Of a DNA stretch of 64,000 nucleotides, positions 1 to 11,806 are shown one piece after another. Origin of the DNA: Metridium senile (Eukaryota > Cnidaria > Anthozoa > Actiniaria > Metridiidae); NCBI GenBank assembly GCA_949775045.1, contig OX459107.1, positions 12,551,250 through 12,615,249 of the forward strand. The letters are read 5' to 3'. Under the pieces are notes generated by a model. That model made no database searches and was not told the origin of the DNA. It saw only the letters and a program-made list of their open reading frames with translations. Position numbers and translations under genes: made by a program. Position 1 is the stretch's first letter. Each line of letters opens with the position of its first letter.

Positions 1-836
1 TCAAGTAGCAATTACCAAGAGGGAAACCGTAAAAGGAAGGGACCAATTACAGTTCAGTTTGGTTGGAAGCACTGGTCACAAGAAAAAGAGGTGTATGTGC
101 AGAGGAGACTAGGAGGAGGTGGTGGGACCTGTAAGATACCAGTTGAAAGGGATGCAACTTTTCAGGATTGTAAAACCATTGCCGTGAACCATTTTCTTCC
201 TGATACCAGTCCTAGCTTAGAGTTTGACAAGGACAAACTCTTAATCTCCCTTGGCAATTTTAGAGGCGAAAAAATATGTTCACGGCAGGATTTTTCTTTA
301 GAAAAATATAAAAACGACACTGGGATGTGTCCACCTCGCATCTACCTGTTGACTCAAGAGATGGACATGGATGAGGATGATTCCTTGGAGAAGTCTGCAT
401 TTGCCATTGACTAGCCAGACTATGATTGGGAGATTGAACAACCACATGCTTCTTCGTCTGGTGAGCAAGACCAGCCTCCAGTCAAGCAATCCAGAACAGA
501 ATCAACATTGGGAGGAGGGAGTAATCTTCTTGGTTCATCTTCAGAAAGAAAATTGATCAAGGAGAACAAGATGAAGCTTATATAGATAAAAGTAAAGAGA
601 AGGCTGACTCAAAGGAGATAAAAGATGATGATGACACTGCATTGGAAGAATTGTTGAAAGCAGCAAGAGCCAAAAGAGTCCCACCTGAGCCCAAGGAAGG
701 TGATAGAGCTCGTATGGCCATCAGACATCCAGAGGAACAACCTATATCCATCGAGCCATCTAGCCCAACCGTCACCTTAAAGGGATTTGGACCACTCACA
801 GATACTTCCAATGATGACACTTGATGTATCAATTGC
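1..836 (+). pseudogene. 5' part of a decayed HECT-type E3 ligase-like gene
   Basis: The frame is open from base 1 to a TAG at 412-414, so the gene enters from the left edge. The residues include Gly-rich and acidic stretches (MDMDEDD near the stop). The same frame stays open after the TAG to about 582. The coding trace then moves to another frame near 540 and runs to a TGA at 834-836, through an acidic helix (DDDDTALEELLKAARAK) that vaguely resembles a ubiquitin-interacting motif. One in-frame stop plus one frame change suggest decay, although an unrecognised intron could remove one of them. The position directly upstream of a HECT exon suggests the same gene. I do not recognise a domain in this part; the link to the HECT exon is inference. 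Confidence 0.45.
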
Positions 837-1494
837 AAGTGAGCTGCCAGATATAATAATGGTGGATGATGATAAGGAAAGGTGAATAATATATAATTGG
901 TAACATTGTAATGAACATTGTAATGAACAGTCATGCCATCGACTGGGGTAACACAACAATAATTGCTCAAGAGCCACGTTGGGCACAAAGAAAATGGTTA
1001 GAAGCATGGTTGATTTCGAAGAACAAGAACTCTCTAAGCAACAGAGACAATGGGAGAATAATCCCAGTCAATTATTTATCTTTAATTAATAGAAAAAGTA
1101 TATTTTCATTTATTTATTTGTTTAATTATCTATCTATCTATCTATCTTACTTATTTATTTATTTATTTATTTATTTAATTATTTATTTATTTATATATTT
1201 ATTCATTTGTTTGTTTGTTTGTATGTATATGTGTTTGTTTGTTTGTTTGTTTATTTATTTATTTTCTAATAATTCTTAGATAATAGGTTGAATTTATTGC
1301 TCGCGCACAGGTATCACATGTACAAATAGTTAGCGTGCGCTAGTAACGTTTTCCATTGTGACCCTGAAGATAGACAATTTGTCCGAAAGCTTGGTCGTTT
1401 TTGTTTAATTAAAACGTAGTTGAAACAATATATGCATCCAAAATAGTTTTAAATAGTTTTAAAATAACAACTATCTTGTCTGTCTTCATTACAG
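837..1494. repeat. Intron or intergenic stretch with (TTTA)n/(TTTG)n microsatellite
   Basis: No gene is visible. From about 1105 to 1265 the sequence is a compound microsatellite of TTTA, TCTA and TTTG units. The segment ends in a pyrimidine-rich tract and TTACAG at 1489-1494, a good splice acceptor for the HECT exon. The 122-residue open frame across the microsatellite is a repeat artefact. Confidence 0.7.
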
Positions 1495-2493
1495 GACTGT
1501 GTTTATCAGGAGATCGTTGATCCTTCAAGATATGATAAAGGCTTTCACTGGTGAAATACCAACCTCAACCGTAAACATCTGCTTTATTGATGGCAAAGGT
1601 GCTCCAGAGATGGGATTGGACAGTGGTGGCCTTTTAAGAGATGCAATGGCAGGGTTTTGGAGTTTTGGGTTTTTGAAAGCTGCACTATTGGTGAAGCAAG
1701 AGTACCTCAACTCAGGCATGACTTTCAAAAGTGTGAATGGAAAGCTGTCGGTGTTATCTTATACTTAGGTATAGAACAGATAAGCTATTTTCCTACAAAA
1801 CTAGCAAAGAGCTTTTTTGTAGCTTTCCTTTTTGGAGAGAGTGCTTCACCACATGATGATTTGATTGCCTGTTTCTTAAGTTTTGTATCTAATGACGAAC
1901 GTGTCATTATTAGACAAGCACTAGATGTCTTTTCTGAGGTTCCCAGTGGTGACATTATTGATCTACTGGATAGATTTCAGTGCAAACGATTGCCATCTGC
2001 TGGTAATTTCAGAGAGTTGATAAGAGAAATTGCGCATAGAGAAATCGTCCAAGCGGCCCAGTACATCATTGAGTGTTGGGCAGATCTCCGCCCACTTTTT
2101 GTAAGGTTGCCTTCCTTAGCAAGTGTAGATGCTGTATCCTCACTGTATACCTCTTTGATACCTTCAAATAAAAGGGTTCTTGAGATGCTGAATCCTCCCA
2201 ATTATCTAAGCAATATCGAAAGGGAAACCCTTATGTTCTTGCAAAGGTTCATAAGAGGGCTCAGTCAAGAAATGCTCAAACATTTTCTAAGGTTCACAAC
2301 AGGAAGTAATGCCATATGTGTAGACAAAATTACAATCGATTTTATTAAGTTAGAGGGGGCTGGAAGGAGACCCATGGCTCACACTTGTGGTGCTCTTTTA
2401 CAAGTGCCTACCAGCTACGCAAACTACTCGGATTTCCGAGGGGAATGGTCCAGTATTATTCGAATAGGAGATTGGAGTATGGATTTTCTATAA
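1495..2493 (+). pseudogene. HECT domain exon (E3 ubiquitin ligase-like), one frameshift
   Basis: The HECT fold transfers ubiquitin from E2 to substrate through a catalytic Cys. The N-lobe signature (GAPEMGLDSGGLLRDAMAGFW, about 1590-1665) is in one frame and the rest in another, with the switch in the T/G-rich run at about 1660-1690 (a 1-nt indel). The second frame then reads continuously for about 270 residues. It contains RRPMAHTCGALLQVPTSY, the usual HECT active-site context; the Cys codon is 2386-2388. The C-terminus ends WSMDFL, shortly after a conserved EW. A good 3' splice site (TTACAG) precedes the exon. Such HECT-only C-terminal genes with little else recognisable are common in cnidarian and fish genomes. 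The frameshift makes it a probable pseudogene unless it is a sequencing error. Confidence 0.75.
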
Positions 2494-3480
2494 ATCCAAT
2501 AGAGTACATTTTCTGAGTTCTTTTTTTCATTTGATTGCAAACATGTAACTAGCGTGCAAACAATAACTAGTTTGCATAGCACGTAAAATCAATAAAAAAT
2601 TTAGTTTTAGATTTGTCAAATCAAAGAATTACAGCAGAGTAAATTTGAGTAGTAAATGACAATATTGTGAACATATATTTTGGAAGTTGTTTCCCAGTGT
2701 TACTTATATATTTCAAGTGATTTGTGGCATTTCAAGTGATCTTGGTGACTTTGTACCAACAAGCAAGTTAATAATAAACTTCATAAATAATGCTTTCCAA
2801 TTTCAACTCGAATACACTTTGCTGTTAATTCTTTTTTTCGTTATGATTGACACGTTCAGTTCCAGTTTAATTGACTAGCTGTGGTTTTGTTGCAGCTAGA
2901 CTTATAAACTTTATAAGTATTTTTGCATACCAATCATTGAGAACGGTTTTTAATCACCAATCTGATTGAAGTCGTAATTGTAATATTTTCTTGTTAAAAA
3001 TATATGTGAAGGAAAATAATAATAAAAGTTATGGAAAAATGTTAAAACTTATTTTCTTGGCGTCAATATATAGTTATTTACTTCATTGATTTTCTAACTC
3101 ACCAGGACTTACACCACCTACAACCTAAAGAAACACTTCTACATAAGCATTTAAAAATTACATATATATTTCTTAAAAAGAACACCACCTACCACATACG
3201 CAAACACTTCTACATAAGCACTTAAGAATTACATATATATTTATAAAAAAAACTCTGTTTAACTTGTTTAACTGGACTGGAACCATGTTTATTTTGTTAT
3301 TGGCTCGTCTAATAAAATGAAAATATTTCTATAAATACTGATTAACCTCGTTTCTTTTAATACGGAAAACAAAGTGATTGCCGCGCTAGAAAAGCAAAAT
3401 CGAAGAAAATCGAATGATTTAACAAACAAATTTTATCAAATTCAATTATGTTCGATTGGCTCAAAAAAAGTTGTGAATTC
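2494..3480. repeat. AT-rich spacer with an imperfect direct duplication
   Basis: No gene is seen. Two imperfect copies of a unit of about 65 bp lie next to each other (about 3111-3174 and 3182-3243). They share ACCACCTAC, AACACTTCTACATAAGCA and ACATATATATTT. Confidence 0.6.
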
Positions 3481-3560
3481 GATTTCATTCGATTACCAAT
3501 CCCCTCGAATCCAATCATTCGATTGAATTCGATTGAATTCGATTGAATCGAACGTTCGAT
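3481..3560. repeat. Short tandem repeat, ATTCGATTGA-type unit
   Basis: About eight partly overlapping occurrences of ATTCGATT/TTCGATT occur, including three consecutive GAATTCGATT units around 3515-3545. There is no coding signal. Confidence 0.6.
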
Positions 3561-3696
3561 TTCGTTCGATTGGTTACGTCGGGAATATGAAGAGCACAAA
3601 CTCAACTGAAGACTTTATTGGACTAAGTCAGAGTGAACTTAGAGCGATCGAACTGATTCAATTACATTATGAGAATTCTATATATATACATATATA

Positions 3697-3884
3697 CATA
3701 TATCGGGTGCATTGTGGGAACGAATACGCGAGATTTATATTATCTAAGCGTTTTCTAACACGTAGTGGTGTCAGGTAGTCTTAAAAAATGTTTTATTATA
3801 TGTAAATATGCTTAAATACTCGTAAATACGCTTAAATACTTAAAATCTCGCGCGTATTCGTTCCCACAATGCACCCGATATATG
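3697..3884. repeat. Inverted repeat, about 40-bp arms (hairpin or MITE remnant)
   Basis: The left arm (3697-3736) contains GGGTGCATTGTGGGAACGAA. The right arm (3843-3884) contains its reverse complement, with one GC insertion in the CGCG part. The arms are separated by about 105 bp of AT-rich sequence. It has the shape of a small foldback element; no clear target duplication was found. Confidence 0.7.
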
Positions 3885-4019
3885 TGTATATATCTATTGT
3901 GCAAAAAGAAGGTGCGTCCTCTATTAGGAAAAAGATGGTCAAAGGCAAAAAATAATCAAATGGGATTGTCATCATAGATACTGGAGTCTGGATTTTGAAT
4001 GACAAGAACAACATTAACT

Positions 4020-4275
4020 GGCTAGCATTGAAATAAAGTGCCCATTTATGGGAGGCAAACATCTTCCTTACCAAAATGTCTGCATTAATCACATTCCTCA
4101 GATAATGCTAGAAATGGCCTGTACAACAACAAGTAAATGTCACTATATTATGTGGACTCCATTTGGTGTATGTGGTGGAAAGAGACGACAAATTGATTAT
4201 TAACTACCTTAATAAATTTTGGGAATTGGCATGTTATCAAAAAGGGCCAGTGTGGTATGCTGTGTTTGATTTGAA
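4020..4275 (+). pseudogene. YqaJ-like (PD-(D/E)XK) nuclease fragment
   Basis: One frame reads HIPQIMLEMACTTTSKCHYIMWTP. After a 1-nt frame change it continues LVYVVERDDKLIINYLNKFW (about 4160-4235). This matches my memory of the C-terminal part of YqaJ-type recombinase/exonuclease domains found in mobile elements: Q..lEM, y..WTP, v.rDd..i, kFw. Only about 70 residues are recognisable and no catalytic centre is visible. Function is inferred from family resemblance only. Confidence 0.4.
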
Positions 4276-6344
4276 ACTTGAGTAACTTTAATGACATGTC
4301 TACCAAACCAACTGTCAGGGGTGTAAACAGGAAAAGTGGAAATGTAAAATTAATCCATGTGAAGTAAAGCAAAAGAGACTGGACAACACAATTCATCTCA
4401 AAACACTTGCTATCAGTCATACAAATATGGCTCGTGTGGTGCTCACAACAGTTGCCACCAAGACACTTTTTAGAGCTGGCACCCATTTAAGCGTCACTTT
4501 AATTTCACAACAGATTTAGATATGGGAGAAGGGTTAATTCATTTTTTACTAAGAGAGCAAGAGAAGTTTCATAAGAGCAAGTTGATTTTATGGCAGTGGT
4601 TAAGGGATAAAACAACTGATGGGCATACATATTATGCATTTGGGAAAAAGAAGCTTTACTTTAGCTATTAAAGCTACTCATTCCACTATCTGCTCAATTG
4701 ATCCAATGCATAATTCAAGTATAAATTTTACTTTACTGTAAAATCTCTGCTGGAATCTCAAATATTAGGTAATTCAAGTGATTTCAATCTTTTTCAGACT
4801 ATTGACTATTGTCTTTGAATAATTTCTCTTCAGATGCAAAACGTTCTTGTATTCTTGAAAAGGAGAAACTATCCACAGATAATGATGTACCACTTAATAA
4901 CAACCCTGAGACTTGTGGAGCTTTAACTAAAAAGTCCACTGTGGTAACAAACAGCACAGATATATTTTTAGGTTGGATATTCTACTGGTTTTAAAAATCA
5001 CATGCCTTCAATTGAGAGCCGACCTTCACACACAATAACAATAGACAACTCTTTATATAGGCTCCCTGGCATTATATATCTGAAAGCCAATCACTATTTT
5101 TACTTCGCGCCTTGTTTCATAAACTTTTCAATTGTAAACGAGTATTGTGTGTCGACGCACTAGTATGATGAAATAAGAATAACAGACTACGACTTGATTT
5201 GGACTTTATGGCCACTGTTGTGACGATTTAATCAATAACAAATAAATGATGTACAGAAAGTTATTTACTTTCATCATAGGTGGGGTAAAAACCCGCAGAA
5301 ACAGACCATAAATTAAACCTGGAATATAAAACCCCCGAAAGGAGCATTGGGCATTGGGGACGGTGGTGGGTAAAACTTTCTGATTGTTGTTTGCAACGTG
5401 AACGTTGAACAAAGATTGGAGTAATGCAGAACAAATCGTACTATTTGATCAATATTCTTCACGTGATTCCAGTTACTCCTCATGAAGGAATGTGCACTCT
5501 AGCCCACAAAATGTTGATCCTTCCGGAGGCCCTAATTCAGTTAATCAGTTCGGCGCTTCATAAAAATGCCATTATACTTTGTGGTATAATGTGTGTTTTT
5601 TGTGAAATCTTCTCTACACACAACAAATATAAAAGTGGATGGTTTGTACACAATGGCCTAAGGAACAATGGTAAAACTACATTTGTTGGTCAAACTCCAC
5701 TGTTTCTAGAGAAAGAAAGCTTACATCTTTTGGTCTTTGAAATAGTCAAAATAACTCTTGGAACTACCAATATCTAAAAGGAGATGTCCTTTCCCTGAAA
5801 TCCTTTTCAAAATCCAAATTACAGCAGTCCACCTTAGATTACAGGAAGATTAAAATTGGTTAGTCTTACTTAATATGACTGAATTTGTTATTGTGTTAAG
5901 GGTATGTCCGCATATTTGTCGTTTTTTTTGTTGTTGCTACCTCGTTATAGATTTTTTCTTTCTAGGGTTTATATTTTTTCTTATTTCGCATTTGTCGTCG
6001 CTGAATTCAACTGCAACTCTCATCTTTATTCATATTATTTTCTTTGGTTATTAGCTTATCGCTTTCAACGTTCAGTAGTTTTCCCTCCTGGAATGTCTTC
6101 GATTGCATTTGATTACATTTCTCTTCTGGGATGTCTTTGATTGAATTTTTTCAAAGAGTCTGAGAAGTTTAGTTTATGTTTGATTTTACCTTAGGCAGAC
6201 ATTCCCCTGGTAGTCTGTTATGTTCTTTGACTAATAGTCCAACTTGGTCTGTTAAGATGTTTCACTTTTATACTGTTGATAGCTAAGCAATGCTCTGGGT
6301 GTTTTTGTTTTGCACCAGTCTTGATTTATTTTTCTTGTGCTTAG
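4276..6344. other. No recognisable gene
   Basis: Open frames here are short (at most 117 residues at 5424-5777) and show no family motif. A cysteine-rich 112-residue minus-strand frame (4486-4148) was considered and not supported. No structured repeats were noted. Confidence 0.5.
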
Positions 6345-7315
6345 GATATTGTTGACCAGCTCCTCGCAAGGATAAAAACTCTCGAAGATGCACAATCTCC
6401 AGACGTTCCCTCCCACCTGCCATCAAAATGGTTTTCGCAGAGAAGAAGATTTTGATAAATATGAAGCTTTGACCATGGCAGAACAGTTAGCCACCTCTGC
6501 TAAGGTTGCTAAACACGAAAAAGCATCCACCTAGCTATGCCATCCCTTTGACTCTGTGAGAAAAGTGGAGTGTCCCAAGGAAACAGTTCAAGGCGTATAT
6601 TGTTGTTCTCCTGGCAGATAAAGATTTATCTAAAGTTCTTCACAGTCTCGAAAGTCGACAAGCAATTCAAACCAGTGGCCTGTCCCTCGTCATCTGTTTT
6701 TTCATTAAATTTTTTTTTTACCTGTACTATGACGTAATAAAGTGCTGATTCTCTCATGTTTTGTGTCTCTGTTTATTTTATCTCCCTATTCCTCCCTCCG
6801 ATTTGATCGAATTTGCTAACCCCTGTATTTCCTTAGAATGTGTAAACTGGTTCCTTGTCCTTATTGACTTATTTGTTTTGCCACATTTACCTGTGCATAT
6901 ACGAGCTATTTCATATGTTTTGCAAGTTGAGTCTTCAACTCAAGATCTTCCCATATTTTATGGTATGTATCCAGACCACGTGGCGTTCGTTCTGGCCCAA
7001 ATGTCGTGTTTTATTATGTGCTACACCTTGATCAAAATTGGTTATACAATTGGTCTTGAGAAGTCCTCTTTTATTCCTTGTCGTGATTCTCATGCCCAGG
7101 CTTTCCGCCTCCTTCCTTCAAAAAAGCAGAAGTATATTAGCATTGTGGAGAAAATTTTGTCATTCTCCCAGGTGTCTTTGAACACTCTTCAAGAACTTGC
7201 TGGGAAGTGTGTGTCTCTGGCCTTGGCGGTTCCTCGTACCCGTTTGTACACCAATGAAATGAATTTAGCGATCGCTAAGGGTTGGATCCACAACAATTTA
7301 GATAATGAGATGTAA
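6345..7315 (+). pseudogene. Decayed DIRS-like retrotransposon (gag-like and RT/RNase H remnant)
   Basis: The 3' half (about 7020-7315) reads LIKIGYTIGLEKSSFIPCRD, then SLNTLQELAGKCVSLALAVP and RLYTNEMNLAIAKG. This is the RT thumb/RNase H junction typical of DIRS-type tyrosine-recombinase retroelements (leucine-rich tLq.laGk..Sf..AvP followed by LYtrE). About 6345-6600 reads in shifting frames IVDQLLARIKTLEDA, DFDKYEALTMAEQLATSAKV and DSVRKVECPKETVQGVYCC, resembling a DIRS ORF1 product. No recombinase or catalytic YxDD is present. The element is strongly deleted. Confidence 0.5.
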
Positions 7316-8249
7316 TATACGGGTCAAATATACGGGTCATATGATAAAACTTATTTAACACGTCTCTTGACTAATCAGAAAGAGGGATAAAGCAAAGAGA
7401 AAGCGAGCTGACAAGAGTCACAGTTGTAACGAATTCAGCAGCAATGAGGAACCGAAAAAAAAAGATAAAGATGAGCTGCAAAGGAAGGCACTCAAAAATG
7501 TGCGGTGCAGCTCTAGCCACAATGTCAAAAATGGAAGTACTGCTAACAAAGCTCCACAAAAAATGTAAATAAAGCTTAAACACGGAGGAGACACGAATGT
7601 TTGGGGCATTTTGAGTTTAACTGATTCTTTTCTCTGTTCTTTTCTTGTACATTTTATAGTGTTTCACAATATTAATTAGTGTGATTTTCATCGTACTGCG
7701 AAACAGTTGCAATATTAATACATGTCGGAACTTAATTCCATTCTTTTCATTTTTGTTGGTTACAGCAACAATGTTTTTGGACAGTTGTCCACAACGATCA
7801 ACAATCTTTGGAACAATGGTCGGAATGGCACACATCAACAATCCTGAATACTGGCCAACGTCAAGCTGGTTGAAATTTGTCCAAATTTCAATGTTTGCTC
7901 ATTATCTTTTGCCTCTTTTTAGGGAAATAATATATACACTTTAAATAGTCTTCAAAATAATTTCCGGCAAGCACAAACCCTTCGAAGTTTTCGGGCTGCC
8001 AGTAAGCAACACTATAAAAAGCGGGTGCATTTGCACATATATTATTATTATTTTAACATGAAATTGACTTTATCATGAAGTAAAACGGGAAAATAGTAAA
8101 AAATAATAATTTCACATCAGTGGAGAAAATCCCTTCCCCTCTGAAAATTGATAATTGAAACTGTGTTGCATTACTAATTATTAATTACCAACCTCAAAGC
8201 AACTGATAAGGATTGCTATTTAAGTTATCGAGCCAGTCTTGCGACAACA
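7316..8249. other. No recognisable gene
   Basis: AT-rich DNA with only short open frames on both strands (up to 87 residues, about 7681-7944). None shows a motif I can name. Confidence 0.5.
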
Positions 8250-9299
8250 ACTGTTCTTTTAAGAACAATATGCCTAGTGACATTCAAATCGCAGCAATAC
8301 TAACTGAGATGACTGAACCACTGCCAAGGCAAATCACCAGTTAAGTCACCGGCAAAAAGACCTGCCTCAGCACTCAACTCCGACGACGAAATACCGTCAG
8401 CCCAGCCACCGGCCAAAAAATCCAGACCAGATGACTACAAAGCAGACAACAACAGACTTAGCTACCTTATCACCAGAAAATCTAGAGCAACAAAGTTGCT
8501 TTCCTACCTAAAGCAGTACCGCACCAAAAGGACCTGCCCAGTTGGCCTGCAGTACAGTCCTAAGCCCCATCTGCGACAGGACAAAAAGTTCCAACAAGCC
8601 GTGCACCAGATCTGCATCGAAGCTGAGCAGAAGTTTCTAAAGCTGATGATCGACCAACATGAAGCAAACTTGATAGAAGACTCACAAGCCATAAACATGT
8701 TCAGAGTCATCTACCTAATACTAGTAGTAGCCACAAAGCTGTGAAACCAGCAAATTGTAATCGCCCTTGTAAATATGGCTAATATTCAAGCTAAATTTAA
8801 CGAGCTTAAAGCCATCATAGAATCTTGTAATATTGTTCAAAATGACAAAACAAGAAGTGAATTGTAACAAAGTGTCTACGTTACTGACTTATCAAAGCGA
8901 AAGCTAAATACTATAGCAACGCAAAAAAGCTAAGTTAGTTAAAAATAAGACTTCTAACAGCTAACATATAAAAAATATTTCTAAGAAAGTCTTAACTAAC
9001 AACGAACTCAGCATATTGTCTAGAGGCCTCAAATTTATTCCAACACCACCTAAACAAGCTTCGCGCTTTCCTTTATTACGTGATTTTAATCATTTCACTC
9101 CCTCTCTGTTTGGTAATTCCAATACTACAAAACATCCTTTCTATGATAAGTCAAAATGGCAGCCACCGCCTCAACCGTCGGTGACACTTGAAACTTATCT
9201 TGAACTTACTAAGTGTGAAATAGCATCTACTGCCTTTAAAAAACAATATGATAATTTATCCAACGGCGAGAGATTTGCATTAAAGTCTCAAAAGTAATA
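8250..9299 (+). pseudogene. N-terminal fragment of a Penelope-like element protein
   Basis: About 8460-8745 reads KLLSYLKQYRTKRTCPVGLQ with a following helical segment. About 9016-9297 reads LSRGLKFIPTPPKQASR, LLRDFNHFT, then KSKWQPPPQPSVTLETYLEL and ERFALKSQK before two stop codons. The order 'leading helix - GLKFIPTP - LLrDF - W.PP..S..LE.yl..' is the N-terminal leader before the RT of Penelope-like elements. The RT and GIY-YIG parts are absent: translation stops where the conserved 'ADKG' segment should follow. It is a different family from the Penelope copy at 24.4-26.7 kb. Confidence 0.55.
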
Positions 9300-9502
9300 A
9301 TGCATGAGTCAATTTGAACCCCGAATATCCTTGTTTTTGACTAGTTCGTCGAGTGCAAAACGTTTTTTAATGGTTGTGGCATTGTGGACACAAACTTTGT
9401 TGATAAACATGGAGAGATATTTGAGGAAATTCGGAGTCATAAAAAAATACACTTTAAAACTATAATTTTAATTAAAACTTTGTAGTATATTGCTGTAGCT
9501 TT

Positions 9503-9600
9503 TTAATATTTTAATTCTTATTGATTTCACATAATTATGTTAATCTTATCATTAATATTTTAATTCTTATTGATTTCACATAATTATGTTAATCTTATCA
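9503..9600. repeat. Direct duplication, 49-bp unit x2
   Basis: 9503-9551 and 9552-9600 are essentially identical: TTAATATTTTAATTCTTATT, then TTTCACATAATTATG. Confidence 0.85.
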
Positions 9601-9786
9601 CTATTCATAGTCATGTGAATATGATAATTAATGCCCTAGGGAATTATATATATATATGTAAATGAGGTATATATAAACGAATACACAAATCCCTCGGTGC
9701 CACTTATTCAAACTCACGGCAAGAGTAAGAGCTGACTTTAGTTGAATTTTGGATCCCGCTTGCTCGCTGTTGAAAGTTTACTGTTC

Positions 9787-9968
9787 ATGGAAGGTCAGGA
9801 GCAGGTTCCCGTTATTCTTGCGCCAGAAGATGAACATCAGTTAGTGGTTCCCGTCGCTGCTGTGGGTGAAATGCCAAGAGAAGAGCCGGTTGCCCGTCAG
9901 AACGCCGAGAATCAAGCGAATGACGAACCACGTGTAGTTCAGGACGCTCCACAATTGCCAATTCATGA
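9787..9968 (+). CDS. Candidate first coding exon of an unrecognised gene
   Basis: The ATG at 9787 opens a 60-codon acidic, Pro/Val/Glu-rich frame (MEGQEQVPVILAPEDEHQL). It ends at a consensus donor CATGAG|GTAAAG (exon end 9968). The frame is also open upstream of the ATG, but composition changes there. The higher GC than the surroundings and the strong donor argue for a true 5' exon. It may belong to the broken gene of 10428-17430, whose next exon could use an acceptor before 10428. No domain is recognised. Confidence 0.45.
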
Positions 9969-10247
9969 GGTAAAGGTTTTGTTGCTTAAATTCGTTAGTA
10001 TAACGTAAGAATTTTGTTTATTAGTTCGCGGTCGGTAGGTTGTTAAGGCCATAAATTTATTTTGTTTATTTCATTTAGTTTCGTTTAATTTGTGGGTTAT
10101 TCGCGCGCTTTTAGAAGTTTGTTAAGCGGTATTTTTATCGTGAGTTCCAATTATTTATTATTCACAATTATTTGCGAAGCCTCTTTAAGTCAGTGTTTGC
10201 AAAACTTTGTGGGTTGTCGAGGTATATTAAAGTGGACGGTTCGAATA

Positions 10248-10330
10248 GCTCGATCTGTGGTTTGTCGAGCTATAGGTTTACGTTTTAATCGCTCTGTGGT
10301 TTGTCGGGCTATAAGTTTACGTTTTTAATG
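10248..10330. repeat. Tandem duplication, about 42-bp unit x2
   Basis: Two copies contain TCTGTGGTTTGTCG followed by GCTATA and GTTTACGTTTT. They lie in the presumed intron after the 9787-9968 exon. Confidence 0.8.
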
Positions 10331-10427
10331 TGTCAAGTATTTGTACATTGACTTTGCCAGAATTTGTAATAGCAAGAAAGCTTTATTGTAAGATGCAGCT
10401 GCATACCAATTGGGAGGATTGCAATAG

Positions 10428-11084
10428 ATGTTTCCATTAATAAAGCTGGCAAGTGAAATATCTGATCAAGGAATATGCCAAGTGTCAAGCCTATTCAGGA
10501 CATTATTCAGTAATGTTAAATATCAATCAGACAAAGCAGTCAGAAAACTGATGCAACTTACTGTTGCAGTTGTTCTACTAGAACTTCAAGGTCCAGGGTC
10601 CCAATGTCTTTATGTTATAGTATTACGTCCCAACACCAATTACTTGTCTTTTATAAACATTGTTCAACAGTTCCTCCATTTACGGAATACACAGGAAAGC
10701 AAGGCTGATAAAAGTGCCAACTTGCCTAAAGAGAGTTTGAGACTGTTATGTAGCCTTGCATCATCAGTATCAGACCGCATGCTGATAAAATACACAGCGT
10801 GTAAAAGTTTTGGACTTTCGTCTAAAGCTGCAAAAAGGTTGTATGGATTTGAAAACTTCCATCTTCAAGAGGAAAAGATATATGATGCAATAGAAAAATC
10901 TTATTCCATAAGAAAGACCATCAAAGAGCTGGCCAAGGCAGAAAGTACAGCATCGTTAAGAGTCCATGGAATATCCATTGCAAGTGACACAGGGTCTGAT
11001 GATGATAGTGATGATGAAACCAAAAGCAATGTGTCGACTGATGACAGTGTAGAAACACTAAAGAAAGGAAGAACACAGATGTAG
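10428..11084 (+). pseudogene. Exon of an uncharacterised cnidarian-type gene family, 5' half
   Basis: There is a 218-codon open frame (MFPLIKLASEISDQGICQVS...). It is mostly helical, with basic/hydrophobic segments (KAAKRLYGFENFHLQEEKIY). It ends in a Ser/Asp-rich acidic tract (SDTGSDDDSDDETKSNVSTDD) and a stop at 11082-11084. I cannot name a domain. It lies just upstream of a LINE insertion, and the family-like continuation resumes at about 15380 on the same strand. My reading is one gene split by mobile DNA. The stop at 11084 may be original to this exon or post-insertional. Confidence 0.45.
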
Positions 11085-11644
11085 GTGCCTCATTTAGTCC
11101 TGTGAAAAGCTGACAGACTCTCCTGCTTGCGACAGATGGATCCAGATGAGAACTATCGACCAATCTCTCTTATGTCAATTATCTCAAAGGTGCTAGAGCG
11201 ATGCATGCTTAAAGTGTATTTGGCGTTTTAAGAAGTTGATATATAGCTAAGTCATGAACTGAACAAAAAAATTGGATTTGAACATTTATTCGCGGAGAAA
11301 TAGCGCTCTAAACTTTAAAATCGACCGCGCCCCTTCGGGTTGGACGGGAATTGGGACTTTGAGGAGACTGGTCCTAGGGCATTGATGACGTAAAACGGGA
11401 CCATTTCGCAGCTTGTACAAAGGCTAGTATACGGACTTCAGTAAACTTATCATCGTTTATTGGAGTTTTTTAGACACTGTGCCAAGCAGATCCGTTCTGG
11501 GAGGTTGTTCTAATAGAGTAGAGGACAAAAGAGGCATTCGACTGCATTAATATATTTGGGCAAAGATCGTACGCTTGCTAAAGCGAGAAGACGTAAAAGG
11601 GTCAACTTGGTTTTACAAAGACTCCTGCTACTTTAGGACCTTTA

Positions 11645-11806
11645 AGGCCGATTTACACGGCACAACTTTTGCCTACAACTATCAAATGCAACTTGATTTA
11701 CACGGCACAACTTTGGTGCTAACAATAGTATAATCTGACTTAAGTCAAGTTTAAGCAAGTTGCATGCGACATTTGTAGGCAAAAGTTGTGCCGTGTAATT
11801 CGGCCT
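11645..11806. mobile_element. MITE, 162 bp, TTA target duplication (PIF/Harbinger-like)
   Basis: The TIR of about 36 bp starts AGGCCGATTTACACGGCACA on the left and is inverted on the right with one mismatch. It is flanked by TTA (11642-11644, 11807-11809). An extra internal direct copy of ATTTACACGGCACAACTTT lies at about 11695. A 3-bp TWA duplication with G/C-rich TIR ends suits PIF/Harbinger. Confidence 0.75.

Noticed and set aside
911..1279. 122-residue ORF rich in Tyr/Leu/Phe
   Set aside because: Encoded by a (TTTA)n/(TTTG)n microsatellite.
4148..4486. Cys-rich 112-residue minus-strand zinc protein
   Set aside because: Cysteine spacing is irregular and it overlaps the plus-strand YqaJ-like fragment; no family support.
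10921..11163. 80-residue minus-strand ORF
   Set aside because: Shadow of the plus-strand acidic Ser/Asp tract.
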